A stretch of 64,000 nucleotides of DNA from Micromonospora_H sonneratiae. GTDB lineage: Bacteria; Actinomycetota; Actinomycetes; Mycobacteriales; Micromonosporaceae. The translations under genes and the position numbers were made by a program. The stretch is from contig NZ_JBHTMP010000039.1 in assembly GCF_042679305.1 (NCBI RefSeq), positions 1 to 64,000 of the forward strand. Reading direction: 5' to 3'. The notes beneath the pieces are model-generated. The model did not search any database. It saw nothing but the letters and a program-made list of their open reading frames with translations, and was not told where the DNA came from. Positions 47,965 through 55,880 of this stretch are shown one piece after another; the first letter of the stretch is position 1, and each line of letters begins with the position of its first letter.

Positions 47965-49092
47965 CTACTGCTCGACGTCGCCGGACCGGGACGCCAACAA
48001 CCGGCGGTACGAAGCCAGCCGGCGCGGGTCGGCGTTGCCCGAGGCGACCCACGCATCCAACTTGCAGTCGGCCTCATTCGCGGTGTGCTCGCAGTTGACC
48101 GGACACTCGAGGGTCCCCTCCACCAGGTCGGGGAACCCGTGGAGCAGACTCTCCGCCGAAACGTGTGCCAGGCCGAAGCTGCGTACGCCGGGAGTGTCCA
48201 CGATCCAGCCGGGATCAACCGGTCCGCCGGTGGTGGCGTCGTCGACGCCCGGATCAGCGACCCCCGGGGCGTCGACGCCCGCATCGTCGTGGTGCCGGGC
48301 GGGAAGTCGTAGCGCCACCGCGCTGGTCGACGTGTGCCGGCCACGACCGATGGCGCTGACCGTACCGACCGCCCGGTCGGCCGCCGGCACCAGGCGGTTG
48401 ACCAGGGTCGACTTGCCCACCCCCGAATGCCCGACCATGACCGAGATACGACCAGCCAGTAGCTGGCCGACCTGTTCGAGGTCGGAGTCCGGTCGGACCA
48501 GCACGTACGGCAGGTCCAGCTCGGCGTAGTAGTCGAGCACGGCGTCCGGCGTCGCCAGGTCGGCCTTGGTGAGGCAGAGCAGCGGTTCGATGTCGGCGTC
48601 GTACGCCGCCACCAGGCACCGGTCGATGAACCCGGTACGCGGTGGCGGGTCGGCCAGCGAGCTGACGATCACGAGCTGGTCGGCGTTGGCCACGACCACC
48701 CGTTCCAGCCGCCCTTCGGCGGTGCTCTCGTCGTCGTCGGCGGTGCGCCGCAGCACCGACGTGCGCTCGGCGATCCGGACGATCCGGGCCAGCGCGCCGG
48801 TCACCCCGGACGTGTCGCCCACCAGTGCGACCCGATCGCCGACCACCACCGACTTGCGGCCCAGCTCCCGGGCCCGCATGGCGGTGACCGTCCGCTCGTC
48901 CGGCCCGCCACCGGGCACGCCGGGATCGGCCGGGTCGGTGATCACACAGGTGTAGCGACCCCGGTCCACGGCCACGACGAATCCCTCGATCGCGTTCTCG
49001 TGTCGAGGGCGGGTACGGGTACGGGGACGCGAGGACCGGCCCGGCCGGACCCGTACGTCCTCTTCGTCGTACTCTCGCCGCTTGCCCGCCAG
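47965..49092 (-). CDS. rsgA: ribosome-maturation GTPase RsgA
   Basis: Circularly permuted GTPase with OB-fold: LLCLTKADL (G4), MVGHSGVGKSTLVNRL (G1), IVDTPGVRSFGL (G3) and a C-terminal zinc site CPVNCEHTANEADCKLD. It helps mature the 30S subunit. The first ATG/GTG/TTG in frame is the GTG at 48975, but 39 more codons are open upstream (LAGKRREYDEEDVRVRPGRS and RPRTRTRPRH), matching the basic N-terminus of actinobacterial homologues. The only start-like codon with a ribosome binding site is the CTG at 49092, 5 nt after GGAGG. I therefore call a CTG start, giving 375 residues. aroA ends 22 nt upstream, so coupled translation is likely. An Asp/Gly/Pro-rich insert precedes G3. Confidence 0.88.
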   Translation of the reverse strand: MAGKRREYDEEDVRVRPGRSSRPRTRTRPRHENAIEGFVVAVDRGRYTCVITDPADPGVPGGGPDERTVTAMRARELGRKSVVVGDRVALVGDTSGVTGALARIVRIAERTSVLRRTADDDESTAEGRLERVVVANADQLVIVSSLADPPPRTGFIDRCLVAAYDADIEPLLCLTKADLATPDAVLDYYAELDLPYVLVRPDSDLEQVGQLLAGRISVMVGHSGVGKSTLVNRLVPAADRAVGTVSAIGRGRHTSTSAVALRLPARHHDDAGVDAPGVADPGVDDATTGGPVDPGWIVDTPGVRSFGLAHVSAESLLHGFPDLVEGTLECPVNCEHTANEADCKLDAWVASGNADPRRLASYRRLLASRSGDVEQ

Positions 49093-49114
49093 GATCGCCT
49101 CCTCGTTTCTCCGG

Positions 49115-50416
49115 TCAGTTCCTACCGGTCACCATCGCAGACCATAGTGCCGGGAATTCGGGCAGGGTTTTCGAGGTACACGCCACATCGCTCAGTTCGA
49201 CGTCCGGTACGGCCAGCCCGATCACCGCCGCCGCATGCGCCATCCGGTGGTCGTGGTACGTCTCGAAGACACCGCCGCGCAGCGGTCGGGGCCGGATCTC
49301 CAGCCCGTCGACGGTCTCGGTCACGTCCGCGCCGAGCCGGGACAGTTCGCGGCCCAGGGCGGCGAGTCGGTCGGTCTCGTGCCCGCGGATGTGCGCCACC
49401 CCGGTCAGGCGGGACGGGGAGTCGGCCACCGAGGCCAGGGCGGCCAGCACCGGGGTCAGCTCGCTCACGTCGGACAGGTCCGCTTCGAGCCCGTGTACGA
49501 CGCCGGTGCCGCGTACGGTCAGCCCGTCGGTGCCGAGCGTCACCTCGCCGCCCATCTGTTGCAGCAGGGCACGTAGCCGGTCGACCGGCTGGGCACTGCT
49601 GCGTGGCCAGCCGAGCAGGGTCACCTCGCCGCCGGTGATCAGGGCGGCGGCGAAGAACGGCACCGCGCCGGAGAGGTCCGGCTCGATCTCCCAGCCCCGG
49701 CCGGACAACCGGCCCGGCTCGACCACCCAGACGTCGGGCGTGGTGTCGTCGACACCGGCACCGGCCGCCCGCAGCATCTGCACGGTCATCCGCAGGTGCG
49801 GCGCGGACGGGACCGGGGGACCCTGGTGGCGGACCACGATGCCCCGGTCGAAGCGTGGCGCGGCCAGCAGCAGTCCCGAGACGAACTGGCTGGAGGCGGA
49901 GGCGTCGATCACCACCTCGCCGCCGGTGACGCTGCCGGTCCCGTGCACGGTCAGCGGCAGGCCACCATTGGGGGCGGTGTCGATACGTACGCCGATGGAG
50001 CGCAGTCCTTCGACCAGTGGCCCGAGCGGGCGGGTCCGGGCGTACGGGTCGCCGTCGAAGGTGACCGGACCTTCGGCCAGCCCGGCGACTGCCGGCGCGA
50101 ACCGCATGATGGTGCCGGCGAGACCGACGTCGACGTGCGCCGGGCCCTGTAGGGGGCGGGGCCGGACCAGCCAACGCTCGTCGTCCACGGTGGACATGTG
50201 GACACCCATCGCCCGTAGGCCGCTGGCCATCAGTTCGGTGTCCCGGGCCCGCAACGGCCGATACAGGGTCGATGGGCCGGCCGCGATGGCGCTGAGCACC
50301 AGCGCTCGGGCGGTCAGCGACTTGGACCCGGGCAGACGCAGGGTCGAGGAGACCGGGTTGGTCGCGGTGGGTGCGGTCCACGGCTGGGGTGGACGGTTCG
50401 CCGTCGGGTTCGCCAC
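49115..50416 (-). CDS. aroA: 3-phosphoshikimate 1-carboxyvinyltransferase (EPSP synthase)
   Basis: 433 residues from the GTG at 50416 (MANPTANRPP); longer in-frame starts cover non-coding sequence. Signatures: LPGSKSLTARALVLSAIA (about 23-40), LAGTIMRFAP, GDPYARTRPLGPLV (about 115-128) and YHDHRMAHAAAVIGL near the C-terminus. Catalyses PEP transfer to shikimate-3-phosphate in aromatic synthesis. Followed by rsgA, the same order as mycobacteria (Rv3227/Rv3228), and divergent from the SRAP gene. Confidence 0.95.
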   Translation of the reverse strand: MANPTANRPPQPWTAPTATNPVSSTLRLPGSKSLTARALVLSAIAAGPSTLYRPLRARDTELMASGLRAMGVHMSTVDDERWLVRPRPLQGPAHVDVGLAGTIMRFAPAVAGLAEGPVTFDGDPYARTRPLGPLVEGLRSIGVRIDTAPNGGLPLTVHGTGSVTGGEVVIDASASSQFVSGLLLAAPRFDRGIVVRHQGPPVPSAPHLRMTVQMLRAAGAGVDDTTPDVWVVEPGRLSGRGWEIEPDLSGAVPFFAAALITGGEVTLLGWPRSSAQPVDRLRALLQQMGGEVTLGTDGLTVRGTGVVHGLEADLSDVSELTPVLAALASVADSPSRLTGVAHIRGHETDRLAALGRELSRLGADVTETVDGLEIRPRPLRGGVFETYHDHRMAHAAAVIGLAVPDVELSDVACTSKTLPEFPALWSAMVTGRN

Positions 50417-50646
50417 CCGTACAGTCTGCCGTGTCCCGCTGGCGGGGCGTGATCGCCGTACCCGATTCTCCCGTCTCGCGGGACGACGGGCGATCCGGTG
50501 GCCGCCGATGCCGGGGGCCGCGACTGGGAGGCGGGCTGGTCGGGGCGGGACACCGGCGGGGCGTGATCGGGACACGGGCTGGCGGGCCCGGGAGGCGTCG
50601 CTTCGTACCCGGTCGGATGTCCGGGGTGCGGGTTAGCGTGGGAACC

Positions 50647-51423
50647 ATGTGTGGGAGGTATGCCACGACCCGTGGCGCGGCGGACCTGAGCGCGTTGTTC
50701 GAGTCGTACGACGAGACCGGTGACCGGTTGGCCGCCGACTACAACGTGGCCCCGACGGATCCGGTGCCGATCGTCCGGATGGTGACCGACGCCGGGGCGT
50801 CGGCGACCGGCGTGGAGGCATCGGAGCAGGCGGCGGACGACAACCCGCGCCGGGTGCTTTCCGTGGCCCGCTGGGGGCTGGTGCCGGCCTGGGCGAAGGA
50901 CGCCCGCGGTGCCGCGCGCATGATCAATGCTCGGGCTGAGACGGTCGCCACGACCAATGCGTACGCCCGGTCGTTCGCCCGGCGTCGCTGTCTGGTCCCG
51001 GCCGATGGCTGGTACGAATGGGTACGCCAGGACAGCGGTGCCAAGCAGGCCTATTACCTGACGCCCGCGGATGGCGGTGTGCTGGCCTTCGCCGGTCTGT
51101 GGTCGTTGTGGGGTGACGGTTCCGAGACATTGCTCACCTGTAGCGTGGTCACCACTGCGGCCCTCGGGGACCTGGCCCTCGTGCACGAGCGGATGCCGCT
51201 GATCCTGCCGCCGCAGCGCTGGTCGACCTGGCTGGCCGGGGACGGTGAGCCGGACGAGTTGCTGGCTCCGCCGGGTGACGAGACGCTGGCCGGGATTGAA
51301 ATCCGGCCGGTCAGCAACAGGGTCGGAAATGTTCGCAATGATGGTCCCGGTCTGCTCGAACGGGTCGCTGCCGCGCCGCTCGGATCGCCCCCGCCGGGGC
51401 ATATCGATTTGACCCTGTTCTGA
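50647..51423 (+). CDS. SRAP-family (HMCES/YedK) abasic-site protein
   Basis: 258 residues. The catalytic Cys2 follows the start Met directly (MCGRYATTRG); RYNVAP-like YNVAPTDPVPIV, CLVPADGWYEW (Glu) and HERMPLIL (His) complete the active site. SRAP proteins form a covalent thiazolidine with abasic sites in single-stranded DNA and protect forks. The protein needs Met removal to expose Cys2, so the ATG at 50647 is certain. A 20-residue Ala/Ser/Glu insert follows the YNVAP motif (about 48-70). Divergent from aroA as in mycobacteria. Confidence 0.93.
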   Translation: MCGRYATTRGAADLSALFESYDETGDRLAADYNVAPTDPVPIVRMVTDAGASATGVEASEQAADDNPRRVLSVARWGLVPAWAKDARGAARMINARAETVATTNAYARSFARRRCLVPADGWYEWVRQDSGAKQAYYLTPADGGVLAFAGLWSLWGDGSETLLTCSVVTTAALGDLALVHERMPLILPPQRWSTWLAGDGEPDELLAPPGDETLAGIEIRPVSNRVGNVRNDGPGLLERVAAAPLGSPPPGHIDLTLF

Positions 51424-51633
51424 CTTCTTCCGAAGTTGATCAGTGCATTGTCGCGTACTAATTTGCCAGAGTTGAGGGTGAAACGTCGCCCGTTCTTTTC
51501 GGCAGCTTTGCGGCAACCTCTTGTCTCAGCCCTCGTGAGTGCGATAGAACACAGCGCCGGCATTTGATGTCGATTCGCACCAGGGCGAGGGACACAATTA
51601 CGAACTTGCCGGTCCCACGGGGGAGGTGGGTGC

Positions 51634-52026
51634 ATGACACGGGCGCGGATGCCACGCCCGCATGAGGTCGCTGCGGCACGACGTGACCCGAGGCTTCTTC
51701 GGGCGGTCAGCGAGCGGCGCTTGGATGACGCATGGCGGACCAGGGGCGCGTGTCAGAGCGTGGACCCGGAGACGTTCTTTCCAGCGCCGAGCGAACCGGT
51801 GGATGCCGCTGTGGCCCTGTGCCGTACCTGCGAGGTCCAGGGCCCGTGTCTGGCCTGGGCGTTGGAGGTCGGGGACTGTCACGGCGTCTGGGGCGGTACG
51901 ACCCCGCGGGAACGGCGGGCCATGCTGGTGGCCTGGCGCGGGTCGATGAGACCGGACCTGGACACGGTCGATGAGGGCGGGTGTGCCGCGCGTGAGCGGA
52001 TGTTGAGCCTGGTGCCGCTGGCCTGA
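51634..52026 (+). CDS. WhiB-family transcriptional regulator
   Basis: 130 residues. Cluster cysteines C40, C63, C66 and C72, then GVWGGTTPRERRA (about 84-96). An extra Cys (C82) precedes the GVWGG turn. The N-terminus has ~35 basic residues not in WhiB1, and the C-terminus has no AT-hook. Which Wbl class it belongs to I cannot decide; position between aroA/SRAP and sigR is near that of whiB1 in mycobacteria, but the sequence does not clearly match WhiB1. Upstream (51424-51633) is an AT-richer promoter region. Confidence 0.88.
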   Translation: MTRARMPRPHEVAAARRDPRLLRAVSERRLDDAWRTRGACQSVDPETFFPAPSEPVDAAVALCRTCEVQGPCLAWALEVGDCHGVWGGTTPRERRAMLVAWRGSMRPDLDTVDEGGCAARERMLSLVPLA

Positions 52027-52061
52027 CCATCGGCGGGTCCGGTGGTGGGCACAATGAGCCG

Positions 52062-52691
52062 GTGCGCCGCGACGAGGAGATCGAGACCCCGCGTGGTCCC
52101 GCCATGGTCCAGCTCGACCTGCCCGGGGCCGAGCCGGTCAGCCTGCTGGTCCTGGGGCACGGAGCCGGCGGCGGCGTCGATGCGCCGGATCTGGTCGCGC
52201 TGCGGGACGCGGCCGTCGCCGCCGGAGTCGCGGTAGCGCGGGTCACCCAGCCCTACCGGGTGGCCGGTCGCCGGGCCCCCGCTCCCGCCGCCCACCTCGA
52301 CGAGGCGTGGTCGGCGGTGGTCGACGTACTGCGCGACCGGTATCGGTCCGTGCCGGCCCTCGTCGTGGGCGGCCGATCGAGCGGTGCCCGGGTCGCCTGC
52401 CGTACCGCGGTGTCGACCGGTGCCGCCGGAATCGTGGCGTTGGCCTTTCCGCTGCACCCGCCGGGCCGGCCCGAACGGTCCCGGGCCGGGGAGTTGCTGA
52501 CGGGACTCCCGACACTCGTGGTCAACGGGGACCGGGACCCGTTCGGGGTGCCGGCGACCGGCCCGGACATCCGGGTGGTGGTCCGTCCCGGGGAGCGGCA
52601 CGATCTGCGGCGGGACCCGGCCGGGGTGGCGTCCGAGGTCGTGGCGTGGCTACGGACGTACGACTGGGCACGACCGTTTCCCACGGCGTAG
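52062..52691 (+). CDS. alpha/beta-hydrolase family protein
   Basis: 209 residues from a GTG. Ser nucleophile elbow GGRSSGAR (about 104-111), acid NGDRDPFG (about 160-167) and His in PGERHDLRRD (about 178-187) make a full triad. Opening strand LLVLGHGAGGGVD resembles the KANL3/Tex30-like and dienelactone-hydrolase-like groups. Cytoplasmic. Substrate unknown. Followed by a hairpin terminator before the sigR promoter. Confidence 0.82.
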   Translation: MRRDEEIETPRGPAMVQLDLPGAEPVSLLVLGHGAGGGVDAPDLVALRDAAVAAGVAVARVTQPYRVAGRRAPAPAAHLDEAWSAVVDVLRDRYRSVPALVVGGRSSGARVACRTAVSTGAAGIVALAFPLHPPGRPERSRAGELLTGLPTLVVNGDRDPFGVPATGPDIRVVVRPGERHDLRRDPAGVASEVVAWLRTYDWARPFPTA

Positions 52692-52777
52692 GTGATCGTT
52701 GCATGCCATGGTGCCGGACGCCCCGGAGGAACTTCCACGAGTTCCCCGTAGCGCCGGCGTCATCCTCCCAGGCCCTT

Positions 52778-52817
52778 CCTGGTCCCAGTCGTGGCGTAGA
52801 CCACGGCCGGGACCAGG
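52778..52817 (+). terminator. hairpin before the sigR promoter
   Basis: CCTGGTCCC (52778-52786) pairs with GGGACCAGG (52809-52817); inner GTGG/CCAC adds stem. It separates the hydrolase transcript from sigR. Confidence 0.6.
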
Positions 52818-52834
52818 GATGGGGAGCGGGTTCT

Positions 52835-52861
52835 GGAATGTTCGGCCGGTCGGGTGGTGTT
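52835..52861 (+). promoter_or_regulatory. SigR-type promoter of sigR
   Basis: GGAAT (52835-52839), 19-nt spacer, GTT (52859-52861), the SigR consensus. Predicts positive autoregulation; the transcript would begin near 52868, 34 nt before the extended GTG start at 52902. Confidence 0.8.
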
Positions 52862-52901
52862 ACAGCTCCTGGAAGCTATCCATTGGCTAGGGAGTTGACC
52901 G

Positions 52902-53108
52902 GTGGCGATCGAGACACAGGGTCTGGAGCGCGACGAGCGTGGTGCGCGCCGGCTCCAGCGACTGCTGGATGCCCCCGAGTGGCCGGCTGACCGGGAGGCA
53001 GCCGAGCTGGCTCGGGTGAGCACCGGCACATCGGCCAAAACTGGATCTGCGGCTCGTTCGATGCGCGTATCCTCAGCAGGACGGCATGCGACGCGAGGGG
53101 ACGTGCGG
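52902..53108 (+). other. in-frame N-terminal extension of SigR
   Basis: 69 codons in frame with sigR, from a GTG with GGAG at 7-nt spacing, lying directly downstream of the SigR-dependent promoter. S. coelicolor makes a longer, unstable SigR' from an equivalent upstream start, so this is probably an inducible isoform rather than untranslated leader. Confidence 0.65.
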
Positions 53109-53726
53109 TTGACCCGACCGGAGAAGACAGAAGAGCGTCGAACGCGGTTCGAGCGGGACGCGCTGCCCTTCGTCGACCAGCTCTACGCCGCCGGACTGCG
53201 GATGACCCGCAATCCCGCGGACGCAGAGGATCTGGTCCAGGAGACCTATCTGAAGGCGTACTCCGCCTTCCACCAGTTCGAAGAGGGCACCAACCTCAAG
53301 GCCTGGCTGTACCGGATTCTGACCAACACCTACATCAACTCTTATCGGCGGCGGCAGCGCCAGCCGATCCAGGCGCCGACCGAGGAGATCACCGACTGGC
53401 AGCTCGCCGAAGCCGAGTCGCACACCTCCAGCGGGCTGCGCTCGGCCGAGACCGAGGCCCTGGACCGCCTGCCGGACAGCGACATCAAGCAGGCGTTGCA
53501 GCAGTTGCCCGAGGAGTTCCGGCTGGCGGTCTACCTCACCGATGTCGAAGGCTTCTCCTACAAGGAGGTCGCCGACATCATGGGCACCCCGATCGGTACG
53601 GTGATGTCGCGGCTGCACCGGGGCCGGCGCAACCTGCGAAAGATGCTTGAGCGCTATGCGGCTGAGCGGGGTTTCACCTCGGCTTCGTCGTCCGGTTCCA
53701 CCGCGACTGCCCGTCGGGAGGCGTGA
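53109..53726 (+). CDS. sigR: ECF sigma factor SigR (SigH-type), thiol-oxidative stress
   Basis: 205 residues from the TTG at 53109 (MTRPEKTEERRTRFERDALP), which has GAGGGG 8 nt upstream and matches homologue N-termini; ATG/GTG starts upstream give an extended isoform. Region 2 (DAEDLVQETYLKAYSAFHQF) and region 4 (LPEEFRLAVYLTDVEGFSYK, MGTPIGTVMSRLHRGRRNL) are complete. It directs transcription of thioredoxin, mycothiol and related genes after disulfide stress. Its anti-sigma factor is encoded 6 nt downstream. Confidence 0.93.
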   Translation: MTRPEKTEERRTRFERDALPFVDQLYAAGLRMTRNPADAEDLVQETYLKAYSAFHQFEEGTNLKAWLYRILTNTYINSYRRRQRQPIQAPTEEITDWQLAEAESHTSSGLRSAETEALDRLPDSDIKQALQQLPEEFRLAVYLTDVEGFSYKEVADIMGTPIGTVMSRLHRGRRNLRKMLERYAAERGFTSASSSGSTATARREA

Positions 53727-53732
53727 GCGACT

Positions 53733-54017
53733 GTGAGCTGTGGTGACGCACACGAAACTGATTGCCGCGAGGTGCTGGCCGAGGTCTATCTCTATCTCGA
53801 CCTCGAATGCGCCGAGGAACGCACCATCCTGATCCGCCGCCATCTCGACGAATGCTCGCCGTGCCTGCGCGAGTACGGCATCGAGCAGGAGGTGAAGGCG
53901 CTGGTGGCGCGCTGCTGTGGCAACGAGACCGCCCCCGCCGAGCTGCGTGAACGGCTTCGCCTGCGCATCGCGGAGTTGGTCATCGAGACCGAGACCCGGG
54001 AATACCTTCCCGACTGA
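53733..54017 (+). CDS. rsrA: zinc-binding anti-sigma factor RsrA
   Basis: 94 residues from a GTG. The redox switch residues C11, H37, C41 and C44 fall at the same positions as in S. coelicolor RsrA (motif HLDECSPC). Zinc-bound reduced RsrA sequesters SigR; disulfide formation releases it. A further Cys pair (CC near 60-61) could influence redox behaviour. Followed by a hairpin terminator. Confidence 0.93.
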   Translation: MSCGDAHETDCREVLAEVYLYLDLECAEERTILIRRHLDECSPCLREYGIEQEVKALVARCCGNETAPAELRERLRLRIAELVIETETREYLPD

Positions 54018-54040
54018 ACATCTGTCGGACTGACCGTGTG

Positions 54041-54077
54041 CCGGCCAGTAGGCGGGAATCCGTCTGCTGGCCGGTTT
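54041..54077 (+). terminator. terminator of sigR-rsrA
   Basis: CCGGCCAG (54041-54048) pairs with CTGGCCGG (54067-54074), extended by several pairs inside the loop; TTT follows. Confidence 0.7.
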
Positions 54078-54169
54078 GCGCTCGTGGAGAGACCGTGGGC
54101 CGCGCCGTCGCCCGTCAGCCCCGGGTGGCGCCCCCGTCGCTGCTGCTACGGCGGCGCCCCTCGGGCGAC

Positions 54170-54244
54170 TCAGGAGTTGGGGCGCTTGCCGTGGTTGGCG
54201 GCGCTGTTCTTCCGAGCCTTCTTCTTCCGAGACTTCTTGGCCAT
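54170..54244 (-). CDS. ribosomal small protein bL37
   Basis: 24 codons, MAKKSRKKKARKN through NHGKRPNS, nearly all Lys/Arg/Ser/Asn. It matches the actinobacterial 50S-associated bL37 seen in mycobacterial ribosome structures (I recall MAKRGRKK at the start and HGKRPNA at the end). The ATG at 54244 has GGGAGG five nt upstream. Too short for routine gene calling, so often unannotated. Convergent with rsrA. Confidence 0.88.
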   Translation of the reverse strand: MAKKSRKKKARKNSAANHGKRPNS

Positions 54245-54415
54245 GTTGGCCTCCCGTTTCCTCGTGCCGCGCCGACTGGGCGTGGTCGGACAGGTTCTCC
54301 CGGGACCGGGAGCGACTCGCTGATGCTAGTCCGCCCGGTCGGACGCTCCGAGCGGGCCAGCACATGATTGGATACCGTTCGCACGCATACCCCGCCGATG
54401 AGGGAGGGCCACACA

Positions 54416-54631
54416 ATGGCCGAGGAGATCCGCGCTGAGATGGTGGCGAACGTCTGGAAGGTCGTTGCCTCGGCCGGCGACACCGTTTCCGAGGGCGACA
54501 CGCTGGTGATCCTCGAGTCCATGAAGATGGAGATCCCGGTCGTCGCCGAGAACGACGGCGTCGTACGTGAGCTGGCCGTGAACGAGGGGGACGTCGTCCA
54601 GGACGGTGACCTCATCGCGGTGATCGAGTGA
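54416..54631 (+). CDS. biotin/lipoyl carrier protein (BCCP-like)
   Basis: 71 residues from the ATG at 54416 with AGGGAGG upstream. One biotinyl domain with the attachment lysine in ESMKME (about 40-45). Homologous to the mycobacterial TB7.3-type stand-alone biotin carrier, likewise encoded next to sigH/rshA. It probably serves an acyl-CoA or similar carboxylase whose other subunits lie elsewhere. The stop overlaps the next gene's GTG (GTGA). Confidence 0.92.
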   Translation: MAEEIRAEMVANVWKVVASAGDTVSEGDTLVILESMKMEIPVVAENDGVVRELAVNEGDVVQDGDLIAVIE

Positions 54632-55143
54632 GCGCGGTGCTGGTCCGGGCAGCCGAGCCGGCCGACTTCGGGGCGATTGCCCGGTTGACGGTGGCGGCGT
54701 ACGAGGCGGACGGCCAGCTCAAGGGCGAGCATGGCTACGAGCGGGTGCTGGCCGATGTCGCCGGCCGGGCGACCGGCGGTGAGCTGCTGGTCGCCGTCGA
54801 CGGGACGGGGCAGGTCGTCGGCTCGGTGCTGTTCGTACTGCCCGGCACGTCGTACGCCGAACTCTCCGGCCCCGGCGAGGCCGAGTTCCGGATGTTGGCG
54901 GTGGATCCGACCGCCCAGGGGCAGGGAGCCGGCGCGGCGCTGGTCCGGGCCTGTGTGGACCGGGCGGTCGAACTGGGCTGCCGGGCGGTGGTCATCTCGG
55001 CCCGGAGCTTCTCGGCTCCGGCACATCGGCTCTATGCCCGGTTGGGGTTCCACCGGACTCCGGAGCGCGACTGGTCACCGGTGGCCGGGGTGGACCTGAT
55101 CGCCCTGCGCCTGGACCTGACGGGTCAGGCCCCGCCGGCCTGA
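54628..55143 (+). CDS. GNAT-family N-acetyltransferase
   Basis: 171 residues. Acetyl-CoA-binding motif A is RMLAVDPTAQGQGAGAALVR (about 89-108), followed by SAPAHRLYARLGFHRTPERDW. Substrate unknown. Translationally coupled to the biotin carrier. The last 19 nt overlap the 3' end of the convergent TetR gene. Confidence 0.9.
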   Translation: MSAVLVRAAEPADFGAIARLTVAAYEADGQLKGEHGYERVLADVAGRATGGELLVAVDGTGQVVGSVLFVLPGTSYAELSGPGEAEFRMLAVDPTAQGQGAGAALVRACVDRAVELGCRAVVISARSFSAPAHRLYARLGFHRTPERDWSPVAGVDLIALRLDLTGQAPPA

Positions 55144-55769
55144 TCGGCGTCACCGGTTCCGGCCCCGCCGATGTCTGCCTGCGGGGTCGGGCGGGACGAC
55201 GCGGTGTTGTCCCCGATCCGATCCAGCAGGTCGTCGGCGACTTCGAGGACCAACCGCCTGCGCTCCTCGTCGCTGATCTCCGGTGCCCGCAGGACGAGCC
55301 AACTGCTGTGTACGGCGAACAGGGCCAACGTCGAACGTAGCCGGGTGCTGGGCGAATCGTCGCCACGGGTGAGCAGCCCGGCCAACTGCATCAGCCGGTC
55401 GCGCATCTGCTGTCCGATGGGCAGATGCTTGAAGGTGGTCCGGTTCTGCTCGAAGAACCGCATCGGTGACGGGTTTCCGGCAGCGAAGAAACGATCGGCG
55501 TACGCGGCGATGATGGCCCGTCGGCTCTCCGGACCGGCGGGCTGGGTCTCGGCCCAGGCGATCAGCTGATCGAGCTTGACGAGTTGGTCCTCGACGAAGC
55601 TGTTGACGATCTCGTCCTTGCTCTTGAAGTGGTAGTAGAGCGCAGCCTTGGTCACGCCGAGCCGCTCGGCGATCTCCCGCAGGGAGGTCTTCTCGTAGCC
55701 CTGTTCGGTGAAGAGCTCCAGCGCGACGGCCTGGATCCTCGACCGCGTGCCTCCGGTGCCCTCGCCCAC
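55125..55769 (-). CDS. TetR-family repressor
   Basis: 214 residues from the GTG at 55769, chosen because GGAGG lies 6 nt upstream; a TTG at 55802 gives 11 extra residues with no ribosome binding site. HTH: RIQAVALELFTEQGYEKTSL then REIAERLGVTKAALYYHFKS. The ligand domain is typical in size, with a disordered tail. It most likely represses the divergent MFS exporter through the palindrome between them. Confidence 0.9.
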   Translation of the reverse strand: MGEGTGGTRSRIQAVALELFTEQGYEKTSLREIAERLGVTKAALYYHFKSKDEIVNSFVEDQLVKLDQLIAWAETQPAGPESRRAIIAAYADRFFAAGNPSPMRFFEQNRTTFKHLPIGQQMRDRLMQLAGLLTRGDDSPSTRLRSTLALFAVHSSWLVLRAPEISDEERRRLVLEVADDLLDRIGDNTASSRPTPQADIGGAGTGDADQAGGA

Positions 55770-55808
55770 CGACTTCCTCCAATTTGCTTGACGTTTCGGC
55801 AACCCGAA

Positions 55809-55848
55809 CTTACCGTCCGGCTAGTAAGGTCACTAGCCGGACGGCAAG
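55809..55848. promoter_or_regulatory. TetR operator between regulator and MFS gene
   Basis: Arms CTT-A-CCGTCCGGCTAGT (55809-55825) and ACTAGCCGGACGG-C-AAG (55832-55848), 6-nt centre; 16 of 17 positions pair. Centred in the 111-bp divergent region. Confidence 0.82.
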
Positions 55849-55880
55849 TAAGTGCGCCATGTTCTCGGGGGAGCCTACCG

